Counted from the stretch's first letter, positions 12,833-24,548 are shown. The stretch: 64,000 bases of DNA from Gnetum montanum (GCA_015680685.1 MNCI01008066.1:739461-803460), one strand, 5' to 3'. Notes: a model not told the origin generated them from the letters alone. A program made the numbers and translations.

Positions 12833-13640
12833 TTAGATGAACGATGCATCCTTCTTTGTCAATTCTACCAACGGCTTGGCAATTTTGGAAAAATTCTTGA
12901 TGAAGCACCAGTAGTAGCTAGTACGACCAAGAAATGACGGTACTTCTTTGACTGTTTCGGGTTGATAGGTTATTCCTTGGATGACCCTTATTTTTTCAAG
13001 GTCCACCTCGATTCCTACTTTTGAAATGCAATGCCCCAAGACTATGCCTTCCTGGACCATAAGATGGCTTTTTTGCCAATTAAGTCGAAGGTTTGTTTCA
13101 ACACACCTCTTTAATACTTGCTAAAGATAGTCTAAGGCTTGCTCGAATGTAGCTCCATAGGTAGAAAAATTATCCATAAAAAATTCTACCCCACTACCAA
13201 TCTATTGTTGGAAAATGCTGAAAACTAATCATTAAAATTTGGCTAGGGCATTACATAAACCAAATGGCATCTGACAGTAAGCAAAAGTCCCCCAAGGACT
13301 TGTAAAAGTTTTCTTTGCCTAGTCCTCTAGTGCAATCTGAATTTGGTTATAACCACTATAACCATCCAGAAAGCTGTAATAGTAGTGCCAAAAATGGTGT
13401 CCAGCACTTAATCAATGAAAGACAATGGAAAATGATTCTTGAAAGTTGCCATGTTGAGCATCTGAAAATCAATGCACACCCACCATTTGCCTTCTTCTTT
13501 GGGTATGATCATGAGTGGATTGACCCACTCACTATCTACGACAAAGTAGATGAATCCTGCCTTGAGGATTTGTTCAATCTCCTCTTTGAAAATTTGCTTT
13601 AATTTGGGATTCAAACACTGCTGCGATTGTCATTTTGGCT
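12833..13640 (-). pseudogene. Element A reverse transcriptase remnant
   Basis: 13614-13408 on the minus strand reads EEIEQILKAGFIYFV and VNPLMIIPKEEGKWWVCIDF, the N-terminal RT blocks. 13060-12833 reads GIVLGHCISKVGIEVD and VPSFLGRTSYYWCFI, the C-terminal thumb. The palm between 13060 and 13408 lies in other frames with stops, and the intact catalytic YxDD was not recovered. RNA-dependent DNA polymerase, inactive in this copy. Confidence 0.85.
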
Positions 13641-14229
13641 TAATGACAGGGTTGATGTATATCCAGTGTTGGCATATTCTTGGCTCTATCCCAGTGAATT
13701 CAAAATATGAGCAAGCAAAGGTTGTTGACCACTTTTCCACAACTTTTATCAACTTTTTCTTCTGTTATGTAGCAATCTTGGCAGTAATAACAACCAGCCT
13801 CCCATTTTTCAAAAATACGTACTCCATTTCAACTAGTAGCGTCTTCAATTCAAGGGGCTCTTGTTTAAAATTATTAGAAATTTCTAGCTCACCCCAATTA
13901 ACTTCATCATTCACTCCTTTGGAGAGCTGGTGATGAACTTACTCGAGTTCATCCATACTTGCAACATATTCATACATTAGGTCCTCAGTAGGTTCTATGC
14001 ATAATGTACTGCTACTAGCATTAGCTGTCATCCACTAGGTGCCCTCTTGTTTTGTGGATGCTACATATAGACATCTTTGAATATTAGCTTCTGGTGTATA
14101 GTACTTGCATGCAGAGATAGATGTTTGCTTTACTGACTATAACTTCTGCACACAATGACACCCTAAATCGTTGTACATGATACATGGAACTCTCTTCTTC
14201 TTAATCTTTTCAAACTCATTTTCTTTTAA

Positions 14230-14540
14230 TATCTCTAAGGAAAGATCTCTAATGCCCATTTTTGGCATCAACAGTACTTAACCATACCCTTCCCATAATG
14301 ATTGAAAAGTCTCCCTTGCAATTCTCCACTTTGATTACTAAGAAATCAGTAGGATATGACCACCCACAAATGGTGGTGATGATGTCCTCAACTAGTCCCA
14401 ATGGAACAGTGATGACTGGTCCACTAGTTCCAGCTAGATGTTGCTCTTCTTCAAGGGAGGAAGGTTCCACATTGTGTATATCTCATGCGAGATCAAATTA
14501 ACACCAGAACCAGAGTCAAGAAGAGCTTTACAAGGCTCAT
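14230..14540 (-). pseudogene. Element A protease remnant
   Basis: 14470-14249 minus encodes GLVEDIITTICGWSYPTDFLV and, further on, DFSIIMGRVWLST, corresponding to the flap and the ILGRPWL-type end of Ty3 proteases. The upstream active-site region is degraded (about 14540-14480 minus reads like LLDSGSGVNL). Confidence 0.65.
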
Positions 14541-14676
14541 TCTTAGTAATTTGCAAGTAAATTAGGGGACTCTCAAGATCAACTAATTTTTTGGGCAAGT
14601 TGCCAGCTCAAATCCAATTAGATACAACATGTATTAGCATTATAGTATGGATTCAAGAAGGATTTTGGTTTGAAGG

Positions 14677-14836
14677 GGACTCGGATAAAGAGGAAATAAA
14701 GAAAGGTAGAGGAGTAAGGTTACCAACCATTGATGTGTCTAAGGGCTTTGGTGGACGGACTCGGATAAAGAGGAAATAAAGAAAGGTAGAGGAGTAGGGT
14801 TACCAACCACTGATGTGTCTAAGGGCTTTGGTGGAC
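14677..14836. repeat. 80-bp tandem duplication inside element A
   Basis: Two nearly identical 80-bp units start GGACTCGG at 14677 and 14757. Each runs through AAAGGTAGAGGAGT and GATGTGTCTAAGGGC. There are only about two mismatches, far fewer than between the element's LTRs, so the duplication is more recent than the insertion. Confidence 0.85.
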
Positions 14837-14899
14837 TACAAGGTTAGAAGAAGGGTCTTTTCTTTGTTTGTGGTTCTAACCTGCTATATGGATTAACTG

Positions 14900-16430
14900 A
14901 TTACAGGTTAACTATCCTCGTAGTGTTCCTTTGTTGTGGTTGTGTAGGAAATTCACCCTGCATGGACAGAGTAGGTGGTAGTTGTGCGTGAGGTGGAGGA
15001 GTAGGTACAAGGACAGGAGGTACATGAGGATAGTAGGTGGCATCCCTCCTTGGATAGGGTAATTGATATGTTTCAGGAAGGTAGTGGTGAGGTTGGTAAG
15101 TAGCAACATGACCAAAGGAGTCCCGCAAAGATGAAGGTTGTTGAACATAGTAACCATAGGAATCTAGTTGCTAGTAAGGGTATTGCTGTCTTGGAGGTGG
15201 TAACACCCACGATTGTGGTTGCTACCACTACTAGTATAATTCATAGGGTTGCAAAGGAGTTTCACTTAGGTAGTACTACTATGGTCGGTGGAATTGTCAA
15301 GGTTTGCCTTGTGGATAAGGCAATCTTTTGGGCATTTGTCTTTGTGCAAGTCATGGATGTAAGGCATACACCCTAGATTCCTGCAAGTTTGATACAATTG
15401 GACAACATCCATTAGGATGTTCATATTGATAAAAATCACATCCACCAGTATCATTTGAGTTGCTATCTACAACCATCTCTATCACATCCATTTTACCTTT
15501 ACCCTTAGATATGGCATGTTTAACCTCCTTACGCCTCCAACGCTCACTTTCACGAATTTGCTCCTTGGACTCTTCAATAATTTTTAAGATAGTTTGAAAC
15601 CTATTATCCATGGAGTCCCATAATTGATCAACCTTAGCCATAATTTCTTATTGTAATTTTTTGAATCACAAGGTTTTCTGATTAACCAGCTCATCTCCAG
15701 TGAATTCATCCTCACTGTCACAAAATCAAACCCCCTTCTTTTGAATAGAAGGATCTCTATTATATTCTTCTACACTTTCATGTTTTCTTAGCTCTCCCTC
15801 CTCCTTGGCTACTTGATCAATTAATTTTTGAACCCAACAAGTGCTTAACTCTATCAATATTCCTTGGGCATAGACGCAAAGGGTTTTCTTGGTTTCAGAC
15901 TGCAACCCGTCTATGATATGGCAAAGCTGATCAAGCTAAGAGTATCCATGGCCAGGACACCTATGCAATAGAGAGTAGTATCGACCAATAGCAGCATCCA
16001 AAGGCTTATGATTCCCTTGTTTCCACCCTTGAATTTGTTTCCTTACATTGGATACTTGAGAGTACGTTTGATATTTTTCATTGAATAATTCCAACATTGT
16101 ACTCCACTGCCTAATTGATTCTGGTTCCAAGGATTGGTACCAATTTTTTGCTTCCTTTATAAGTGTCCTTGAAAATAATTTTAGCTTTTGCCATTCATTC
16201 TCAATATTCTTCAAGGCACATGCATCTTGAAAGGCTTGAAGATTATTTTGTGGATCAACATCGTATCCTCCCTCGAACCGAGGGATGTTGTTCATATCCA
16301 ACCTCTTTATTCTACTATCCTTCACATGCCTTGTTGGAATCCTCGCAGCCTCTACAATATTTAACATGCCTCAAGTAGCAAGTAGAGGTTCATCAAGGCC
16401 ATGATGGCAATGCCCATGATGTTCTCTACT
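14900..16430 (-). pseudogene. Element A gag remnant
   Basis: 16367-15936 on the minus strand is an open frame with NIPRFEGGYDVDPQNNLQAF, WQKLKLFSRTLIKEAKNWYQ and YYSLLHRCPGHG, the gag capsid pattern of Athila/Tat-like elements. 15641-15351 minus continues with a basic region and a degenerate zinc-knuckle-like CDFYQYEHPNGCCP. 15128-14901 minus is proline- and tyrosine-rich (HYLPETYQLPYP, VPTPPPHAQLPP). Stops and frame changes separate the three parts. Confidence 0.75.
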
Positions 16431-16484
16431 AGCCCTTATTTCTTGATGATGGGCCTCTCTGAATTGCCCACGTCCTTGGTCACA

Positions 16485-17030
16485 ACACATCCTAAACTTT
16501 GTGTAAATACTACTGGGCTATCAAACACTAACCATTTCTAAGCTACCAAGTGTCACATGTATGTTCAAAGGGGTCATGCTTGTCTATTTTAATGATTTAC
16601 TTGATTGATCAAAATTAATTATTGCATTAATAATATTTATGTAAATTGCATGAAATATAAATGCATAAGAAAGAAAGTCTCAAGTGCTACAAGGAATAGA
16701 TCAAAGAGTTCATCTTTATTGCCAACACAATGGTGTGTTCAGGTACATCAATGCTTGAATAAAGATTTGTTCACACTTAGACATCCTACTGTGGGTACTT
16801 GAAAAATATTCTAACTCTCAAATGAACAAACTACAAGAGTTTTGCTACTTGATTGCCAAAAACTTACTCCCAATTTTGTGCCTAGGCATCATATTTCTAG
16901 ACCTAAGAGTAACCCTATGATATCAAATGTACGATATCGCATCTTGGGCTACAATATTGCGTACCCAATATTGTGTACCTGATATCGTGACCACCCTGAT
17001 ATTGAAGCATATGAAAAACATGATTTATCA
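16485..17030 (-). repeat. Element A 5' LTR, truncated
   Basis: 546 bp matching 8364-8908 of the complete LTR. The 324 bp that should lie next to the primer-binding site, the site itself and the leader are all missing; gag-like sequence begins almost at once at about 16480. The element is thus internally deleted across U5, the primer site and the leader. This must have happened after insertion, because the outer end and duplication are intact. Confidence 0.85.
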
Positions 17031-17035
17031 AACAC

Positions 17036-20000
17036 CTTATTCTCTCTTTTGTTAAGGATTTTTTGTTTACTTTTGTAACATTTTATCATGCTTTACTATT
17101 GGTTTTATCCTTATATGCTCTTTGGAGAAAATCCCATGCTTGCTAGGAAAGTATGAACCATGGCAGGCTATGGCCTTAAACTAGCAACACATGCCCTAGT
17201 AGGGCTTAAAACTAACGAAGCCATGACCTACCAAAACTTTAAACCAATGAACATAATGACTCATTATTTCTACCTTCATTGCCAATTTTGTGCACTAGAA
17301 CTCAAGGTGAACTGAAGTGTAAGGGGGGGAAAGTCTTCTCTACACTAGAAATGGTGGGATGAAACACTAAGTTCAAATTTTTGAATTTCTTGTGGTGGAC
17401 CCCACCATACGCCTCCCATGAAAAGTGTGTTTTAAGCCTCAAAACTTCCTCTACACTAAGTTTTCCATCCCTTAAAACCCATATAACCATATTACAACCT
17501 ATCCCTTCCTGTATCCATGTTGGGTAGCATGGATCCAACATCGATCTTGGTCATCTTTGTCCAACAACACTCCCACATCAACCTTCTTGTCATTTTTAGT
17601 AGCAGTGACCTACACCATCAAGCCCTGGACTCTTGAAAGGGGTTAAATCTTAATGAAACTTGCCATGTTGGGCATCCACACAGGGGCCACATTACCCAGC
17701 ATGGATCCCAATGTGGACCAAGGGGGTAACACCCATACTTATCTCCTAGTGCCCATCAAGCCTAGATTTGATCTTTGGAGTGAACCCACATGACCTATAA
17801 CCCCTCCAGTCGTCCCCAACAACCCCAAAATTCCATCAAACCTAGTCAAAAGTGCTAAAACTCTTAGATTTGATTAATCAACACTAGGGGACTCCCTCCA
17901 CATTGCCTAGCATGGAGCCAAAGTGGATGGGTGGGGTGACCTCAAATAGCCAAAATTGACCACCTAGTTACCATTTTTCAACTCTAACACTCCTTGACAA
18001 CCTTTGATAGCCTAATTTTACTTTAAAGTAAGCTGATTTTCACACCTATACCCATATCCAGAATGGTAAACCCCCCTCCCCTACACACTACCCAACATAA
18101 AAGATTATGGGGTATGACATAAAACCATTTTCAAGACCTCAAATTACCATAGTTTCCATTTTGATAGCCTAGATACCCCTCCATGACCTCTGGTAATCAA
18201 TAGTTGTTGAACTTGAGTCGATTTTTGCTCTTAAAACCTTCTCCATGTTGGTGAAGCACCATCCATGCTGGCTAGCATGGAGCCAATGTGGATGCCCTAG
18301 GAATATGCATTAAAACTAAGTTCATAGCCAAAAGTAGTCTAATAACCTACCCTAGTAGCCTCTAGACCCTACCAGAGCCTTCAGAAGCTACAAAGCTGAT
18401 CATAATTGGAAAAAAGCCATCACCCCCCCNNNNNNNNNNNNNNNNNNNNNNNNNNNNNNNNNNNNNNNNNNNNNNNNNNNNNNNNNNNNNNNNNNNNNNN
18501 NNNNNNNNNNNNNNNNNNNNNNNNNNNNNNNNNNNNNNNNNNNNNNNNNNNNNNNNNNNNNNNNNNNNNNNNNNNNNNNNNNNNNNNNNNNNNNNNNNNN
18601 NNNNNNNNNNNNNNNNNNNNNNNNNNNNNNNNNNNNNNNNNNNNNNNNNNNNNNNNNNNNNNNNNNNNNNNNNNNNNNNNNNNNNNNNNNNNNNNNNNNN
18701 NNNNNNNNNNNNNNNNNNNNNNNNNNNNNNNNNNNNNNNNNNNNNNNNNNNNNNNNNNNNNNNNNNNNNNNNNNNNNNNNNNNNNNNNNNNNNNNNNNTC
18801 ATGGACACCTAGAAGCCTCCAAATTGATGGATTTCAATGTCAAATCTTAACCCTTGATCCCCTGCAGACCCAACAACTTCGAAACCCTATCAAATCTTGT
18901 CAAAAGTGGCCTAAAACTTGACTCCAAGTTCATCCACACTACGGGGGACCTTGTCCACGTTGCCTAATGTGGATGGAGGGGGGATAGCTAAAACTTCCAA
19001 GATTAACCCTAAAACTAGCTCCAGTTGACAACCCCATCCTCCTAGGGGCTCCAACAAATAAAACTTACCAAAAATCATCTCATTTCAGGATTTTTGTAGC
19101 TTCCACACTAAGCACCCTCTTCTTCCACACTCGCTAGCATGGAGCTAATGTGGATGTAGCTAGGAAGGTTCATGGGGATTACAAACATCAAAACAACACC
19201 AAATTACCTTGTACTTATACCAAAACCCTATTAACCCTTCCAAAAGCCACCAAACTTCCAAAAATCATCCAAATATAGCCAAAAATCAACCTTCTAAGGT
19301 CCTCCATGTTGGTTCCTCACTAGCTACCATGGAGCCAGTGTGGAATAAGAGTAAGCTCAAAAACCATCTAAAACCCCTCAAAATTACTAGATTTTGATCC
19401 TAAACCCAAGCCCTTGACATCAAAAACCCTAGAAGCTAACATGCATGGTTGATTGTGGTTAAAACTAGTCTAGATCTAAATTTTATGATCTATCCATGCT
19501 AGGAACCCCCTCTTCCATGTTGGCCAATGTTCGTGAGTTTCCTTTTTTCTCCAATGATTAATCGACACTCCAGGAGACCAAAAACTTACACAAGCAAAGC
19601 CTACGACCTCATAGCCTCAATTTTATGCTTGTTAGACCTCATTTTAGCCCTTAAATCTCATCAAATCCCATCCTCCATGCTAAGAAACCCTACCTAGCAT
19701 GGATCAAGGGGGGTATAAGCTTGCATGGCCTTAAACAGCCCCTAAACTTAGCCAAAATCAATCAAAAACTTGAGAAATCATGGTATGTAGTCCTAGGAGC
19801 CTAAAAATTTGTTGATTTGCTCCTAAGATCATCCTAGGATCAAAAAGCAAGGGCACCTCCTCTACTCCACACTGACCAATGTGGATCTAGCATAGAGACT
19901 ACCCCAAACCAAATATAACCCTCAAAACCCATCTAAAATAGCCTTAAAATGTAGCTAGGGGATACACCACTATCAAATCTTGGTCCCAGCTACCCATCCA

Positions 20001-22416
20001 ACCTTGTTTGACCCTATTTTGGCCTAGATTTGGATCCTCTACACTAAGCCTCCTCACATCCATGCTGGCCATCATGGAGGTAGGGAGGTGTAACTTCAAA
20101 ACCTACACTTTGACCATTTTCAACATCCAAAATGATTAATTTTGATAGATCTAGCCCTATGCTTCCTTGGAAAGGCCTTGGAACCTCACTTTTAATCCTC
20201 TGGATGTCATACAACATACTTCCATTGGTCTTCATGTTGGCTAGTGTGGATCCAACATGAAAGCCTCAAAATCCTTGCTTTTTTAGTCTATACAACCTAG
20301 AAGCAGCCTCTGTTGATGTCCAAACGTATCCAACAACCTTGTAGCCTTAAACCATAGCCCGCTAAGGCCTAAAAATAGCAAAATATAATCCTTTTTTATC
20401 ATGTTTTGATCAAGTTTTACCATGTGTGTTCTACTTTGCCTCATTTAGCCTTGTTTCATCATGTTACAACTTGTTTTGACCATTATTGCATTGTTGACCT
20501 TGTTTAGCCTCAATACTACTTCAATTTCAATGTGTGTACCTTAATTCTCTATATTATAACCTTGTTTAACCTTTGTTTAGCCTTTGATTGGTGCTAGATG
20601 ATGGGGCTTGACCATTCTTGGCCATCATTTGACACCATGTAACTATGTCATATGAAGGCCTTAAACTGGTACCATGGCTCACTAAGGCCTAAAACTGGCA
20701 AAAGTGTAACCATATTTAACCATGATTGACCCTATATTACCTGGTATTTCCCTATAACCTTTGATGACATTACTTGGATAATTGTATGGCCTTTGTTTCA
20801 ACGGTTTATCTCATTTACGCATTATTACCATAGTATTTTGCATTATAGTTAGCATTATTTTACTGGTTTTATCAGTTTTTATCATTTTGTTACACAAGTA
20901 CCACTTGATGTGCTTATGTTATCACACAAGGATGAGCTAGGAGGAAGAGGAAGCAAACTTGACTAAACTTAAAACCTAAATAAACCCCTCTTATGATGTT
21001 GTTAAACCAAATATCCAAACTTTAGGCACTGAAACCATTCTATTATATAGCCATAACACCCTAAAGTAGCCTTATGACCATTGACCTTGAAGTCAGAAAC
21101 ATCATAGAGGGTCCCTTAGTCAAAATTCCCCATCTAAACCAAGATGGTAAGAAGAAAACACATGAAACCAAGTTTGTCACCACAACTTAAACCTGCTCAA
21201 GTCCTCATCAAACCCTTATTATGCAACGTTAAAGCCATCATATAGCCCCATTTATATCTAACACTCACATGTTTGCATGTAGTATTGTTTATCATTGTGG
21301 ACAGGTTGCAATGAATGACTAATGTTGGCAACTTTGATGATCTACAACAAGTGACCTATATAACATCTTTCGCATGACAAAGAAGCATTACCACAATCTG
21401 CTAAGACCTTAAACTAGTAACAATGTCTGCTAAGACTTTAAACTGGGACCACGGCCTAACATGACCCACCATGGCCTTAAACTAGCAACATTGGTGACCT
21501 AGGAAGCTTGGTTTTCTTCATCATTTTACATGGCCTTATGAATTGTAGCATGACAAGGTGCTTTCTTTGCTTGGTTTTCTTACCCTCTTGGAGTTGTGCT
21601 TGCAAGGCAAAGCCTGAAGTCATTGCGGAGGTGCAACTCATCATGGCAACAAGTCACCACATGACCTCGATGTGCAAGATTTGGTGAGTTTTTCCTGCTG
21701 TGTCAAGAGTGCTTATATCATTTTCATCCCATTTCCATTCCCTTGAGCCCAACCCCGTAGCCTAAATATAACCTTCCTTACCCTAAACAGTAATGTTAAC
21801 CTATGTTGGACACTCATGTATTATGGCCATGTAGCATCTCCTCGGTCATGCTCCACCATTCAATCTACTGGATGTAACACGCCTCACTCAATAAGAAAAA
21901 AAAATCAAACTAACCTTGGCAAAGAAACCCAATGAAGGTTTCATCCCAAAAAGAGAAAAAACAAAGGGGAAGCAAATTGCCAAGAAATCGAAATGGCCAA
22001 TGAAGACCAAAAGTCCAAATCAACGACTCCAAACATGTAAAGGGAGGAGCCTAATGGCCAAAAGAAACATTGGAGCAAGGTGATGGTTCCTCAAATGCAC
22101 TTGCTGAGTGAACCACACTTCAAAACATGAAGTGCCAAGACCACTATTTGACCAAAATGTTCACACCACACTATAACCATGATGTCAACTATGGAATGCA
22201 TTGTCAACCTTCATAACCGACTCCCTATAATCCCATTACCATTACCATTCCCTCATGATAGCCTTATCCCTTCATCACAAGCACTCTTTGGCAAGGTTTG
22301 ACATGACTGAATCAAGCACAGAGAGGGAGCATTGGTGATGGATCTACGATGGTGTTTTGTATTCTTTATCAATTTCTCTCAAGTCAATCCTCCAAACACC
22401 AACAAAGAGGAACCAA
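17036..22416 (+). other. B1 3' non-coding region
   Basis: About 5.4 kb between the nested element and the 3' LTR. No coding frame longer than chance is convincing on either strand. It is filled with dispersed variants of a CATGNTGGCTAGCATGG block at about 150-300 bp intervals (for example near 17515, 17905, 18262, 19130, 20060 and 20230), and with shorter runs of GGCCTTAAACTAGCAA (17165, 20665, 21400-21490) that also occur in element B4. Just before the LTR is a purine-rich AACAAAGAGGAACCAA (22401-22416), a polypurine-tract candidate. Confidence 0.7.
18430..18798. other. Assembly gap (369 N)
   Basis: A run of N within the repeat-rich B1 non-coding region. Frames spanning it are artefacts. 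Confidence 0.99.
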
Positions 22417-23958
22417 TGAAACACCACTAAATTTGCATGTTGTAACTTTTGTAACCTCATCCCATGAAACCTAAGGCTAAACTTCATTGTAAATGTGAAG
22501 ACTACAACCCAATAGGTGTAATCTCACATACTTTATACTTTTGGGACCAAAAAATGTCTCATAAGTGGTCAAAGCCTTGTCCTCCAAGTGAAAAGAGTCA
22601 CATAGTATCTATATTTGGGCTTGGAGGGTTAAAAATGCCTTTTGGAATGCCAAAATTAGCATTTTGATGGATTTTATGGGAGGTATATCATTTTTGACGC
22701 TAGAGATACTTACATGGGGGTAGATCTCACCTACTCCCAATGTGGAGGAGTGTGGGATCACCAATGCTCAGCGTTGAGGGGTATAACCTTTTCCCCCAGT
22801 GTTGATCCTTCATCCCCCCAATGTTGATCCTTCATCCCCCTAGCATAGAAGCCTACCTCCAATGAGAATACATGGGGTATAACTCACCTACTTCTATCAA
22901 GGATGCATGGAGGTGTGACTCACCTACCTCTAACGTGGAAGATCTTCCCCCAACTTGGAAGATCTCCCTCCAGTGTGGAAGATCTACTCCCAGAGTGGAA
23001 GATCTCCCCCCAACATGGAAGACTTGCCCCTAGCATGAAAGATCTACTCCCAGTGTGAATGTCATTCTCCCATTACTATTTTTAGTAAACGGAATGGCCA
23101 TAGGGGTATGACACTTACTATATATGATAAACCCCCAAATTTTGGCACCTACCCCACCTGAAACATAACAGGAATTTGCAACCCAATTTGTTGAAAAAAT
23201 TAACGCTAGAACCCTGTATAAATCAACCCCAAACACCATTTTGAGGTTCCACCCCCTTAGCATTAGGAGAGTTTGGCATTTTTGGTACCTAAGAGCTCTT
23301 ACAACCCTTGCATCTACACAGCTCCTTGGATTCTTCTCAACATGGAACCCTTGTGGCCTTGTTACCCCCTTGTAACCTCCTTGAGATTTGTGAGATCTTG
23401 TGTCTATGTTGTGCTCTTGGGAACCTCCACTCCCAACGTTGCCTACCTTGGAGACCTAGATCTCTAACGTTTCTCACCCCTTTACCCCTCTCTTCCCCCT
23501 TTCCCTGCATCAACCCCCACCCCAAAAAAAAACAAAACATAGCCAGCGTTGCAAATCTGAAAAAGTAGCAAAGCTTGGATAACATCGAGAGTGGCCAAGC
23601 ATCCAAATCATAGAGTTAATTGCATCAACTTCAACAAATTCTGAGCCCCCGCCCAAGTGAATCCCCCTACTCTATCAAGCCATCTTGTACACATTTTCTA
23701 TATCCCCCTTTATTTTGAATGAAATAAAGTTTGCAGTTTGGGTACAAGTTTCATTTATTTATTTCATTTTTTGTATTATTTACAGATCTACATCTTTTTA
23801 TTTTTTCTACCATTTTGCATTTCGTAAGTCCCTGGGTGATCTGTCGAATCATCGAAGGCACCTCGAATCCCATTTTTCGAAGGCCCTAGGGATTCAGGGT
23901 TAAAGTTGTTGCACTAGGATTTTTAGTTTTCTAATGATTGAATTTTCCAATCACTACA
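22417..23958 (+). repeat. B1 3' LTR
   Basis: 1542 bp from TGAAACACC to CACTACA, followed by the duplication AGATT. It contains a TATA-like TGTATAAATC (about 23215) and AATAAA (23723-23728). Sequence upstream of it (22310-22416) is shared with B3 but absent before the 5' LTR. This confirms where the LTR starts. Confidence 0.85.
22931..23070 (+). repeat. 20-bp tandem array in B1 3' LTR
   Basis: Six full and one decayed unit with an exact 20-bp period, consensus about CAACATGGAAGATCTCCCCC, several carrying the palindrome AGATCT. The 5' LTR has only two units (2703-2742). Confidence 0.9.
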
Positions 23959-23976
23959 AGATTGGCATTGTAAAAC

Positions 23977-24148
23977 CACCCTAAACAAACATTGAAAGAA
24001 CAAATTGGACCATGCAAAGAAAATAGGAAAGGAACAAACGAAGAAAGGATAAATGAGTGATTTAGTTTTCATCAAACTTGTTACCTTGTCCATAAGTTGG
24101 GCTTTTAAGAGAGCATGAAAATATAAAAAATCCTCTCACCCAATTCAT
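23977..24148 (-). repeat. Right arm of inverted repeat flanking B1
   Basis: Reverse complement of 1951-2130 at about 75-80% identity by eye. It begins 13 bp after the B1 duplication. It lies about 750 bp upstream of the DUF3537 gene start. Confidence 0.75.
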
Positions 24149-24290
24149 AAATAAATATATATATATATAAGTTTTTAAAACAAGGCAAAAAATTTAGAAT
24201 ATGTGCTTAGCCAATTCATATATATATATACACACACATGTATAAGCTAATTACACATGGCAATTAGCATGATGGATGGATGTTTATTTA

Positions 24291-24353
24291 TTTATCATTG
24301 ACCGAAAGTTGATGGAAGGGAGCATCAGTCAGCTTTATCACTGACCGAAAGTT
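24291..24353 (+). promoter_or_regulatory. Direct repeat upstream of DUF3537 gene
   Basis: TTTATCATTGACCGAAAGTT (24291-24310) recurs as TTTATCACTGACCGAAAGTT (24334-24353), 19 of 20 bases identical and 43 bp apart. It is about 550-600 bp upstream of the start codon. It could be a paired transcription-factor site, but no known element is claimed. Confidence 0.4.
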
Positions 24354-24538
24354 TGCCCTGATTTCCAGCGAAACAAAGAAAATTGCCACCCACTTCTTCC
24401 AAGGAATCAACGCGAATGTAATACAGTGCCGTTGTCCCTTCTTTGCCTCCAGATTCTGTAAATACCAATAATACTTTTCATGCATCCTTGTCCGCCTTGA
24501 CCATTAAAAATTTGCCCCAATTTAGAGATGTCTTTTTT

Positions 24539-24548
24539 TCTATATAGA
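24539..24548 (+). promoter_or_regulatory. TATA-like box of DUF3537 gene
   Basis: TCTATATAGA lies about 350 bp upstream of the chosen ATG and is the only good TATA-like match in the near upstream region. The transcription start was not determined. Confidence 0.4.

Larger units (their letters stand above)
8040..17030 (-). mobile_element. Element A: Ty3/gypsy retrotransposon, nested in B1
   Basis: A 9.0-kb insertion with family-A LTRs at both ends and the duplication AACAC. On the minus strand the order is 5' LTR (truncated), gag, protease, reverse transcriptase, RNase H, integrase, about 2 kb of non-coding DNA, polypurine tract and 3' LTR. That is the Ty3 order, with RT before integrase. No chromodomain follows the integrase. 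Gag ending in HRCPGHG and the RNase H wording resemble the Athila/Tat group. All coding regions are broken by stops and frameshifts, so the copy is inactive. Confidence 0.9.
2160..23958 (+). mobile_element. B1: non-autonomous gag-protease LTR retrotransposon
   Basis: Both ends are LTRs of the same family (2160-3656 and 22417-23958), and the insertion is bracketed by a perfect 5-bp duplication AGATT (2155-2159 and 23959-23963). Excluding the nested element A (8040-17030), it is about 12.8 kb long. In order it holds a 5' LTR, a primer-binding-site candidate, a gag-like region, a retropepsin-like region and about 5.4 kb of non-coding DNA before the 3' LTR. No reverse transcriptase, RNase H or integrase motifs were found in any frame. 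The protease ending, with its ILGRPW-type motif, resembles Tat/Athila-group Ty3 elements. By structure it is a large gag-bearing non-autonomous element that would have depended on enzymes supplied by another element. Confidence 0.85.

Noticed and set aside
18362-18921. Long ORFs on both strands across the gap
   Set aside because: They consist mostly of unknown residues from the N run.
24288-24485. 65-codon minus-strand ORF upstream of the DUF3537 gene
   Set aside because: No recognisable motif, and it covers the gene's probable promoter; likely random.
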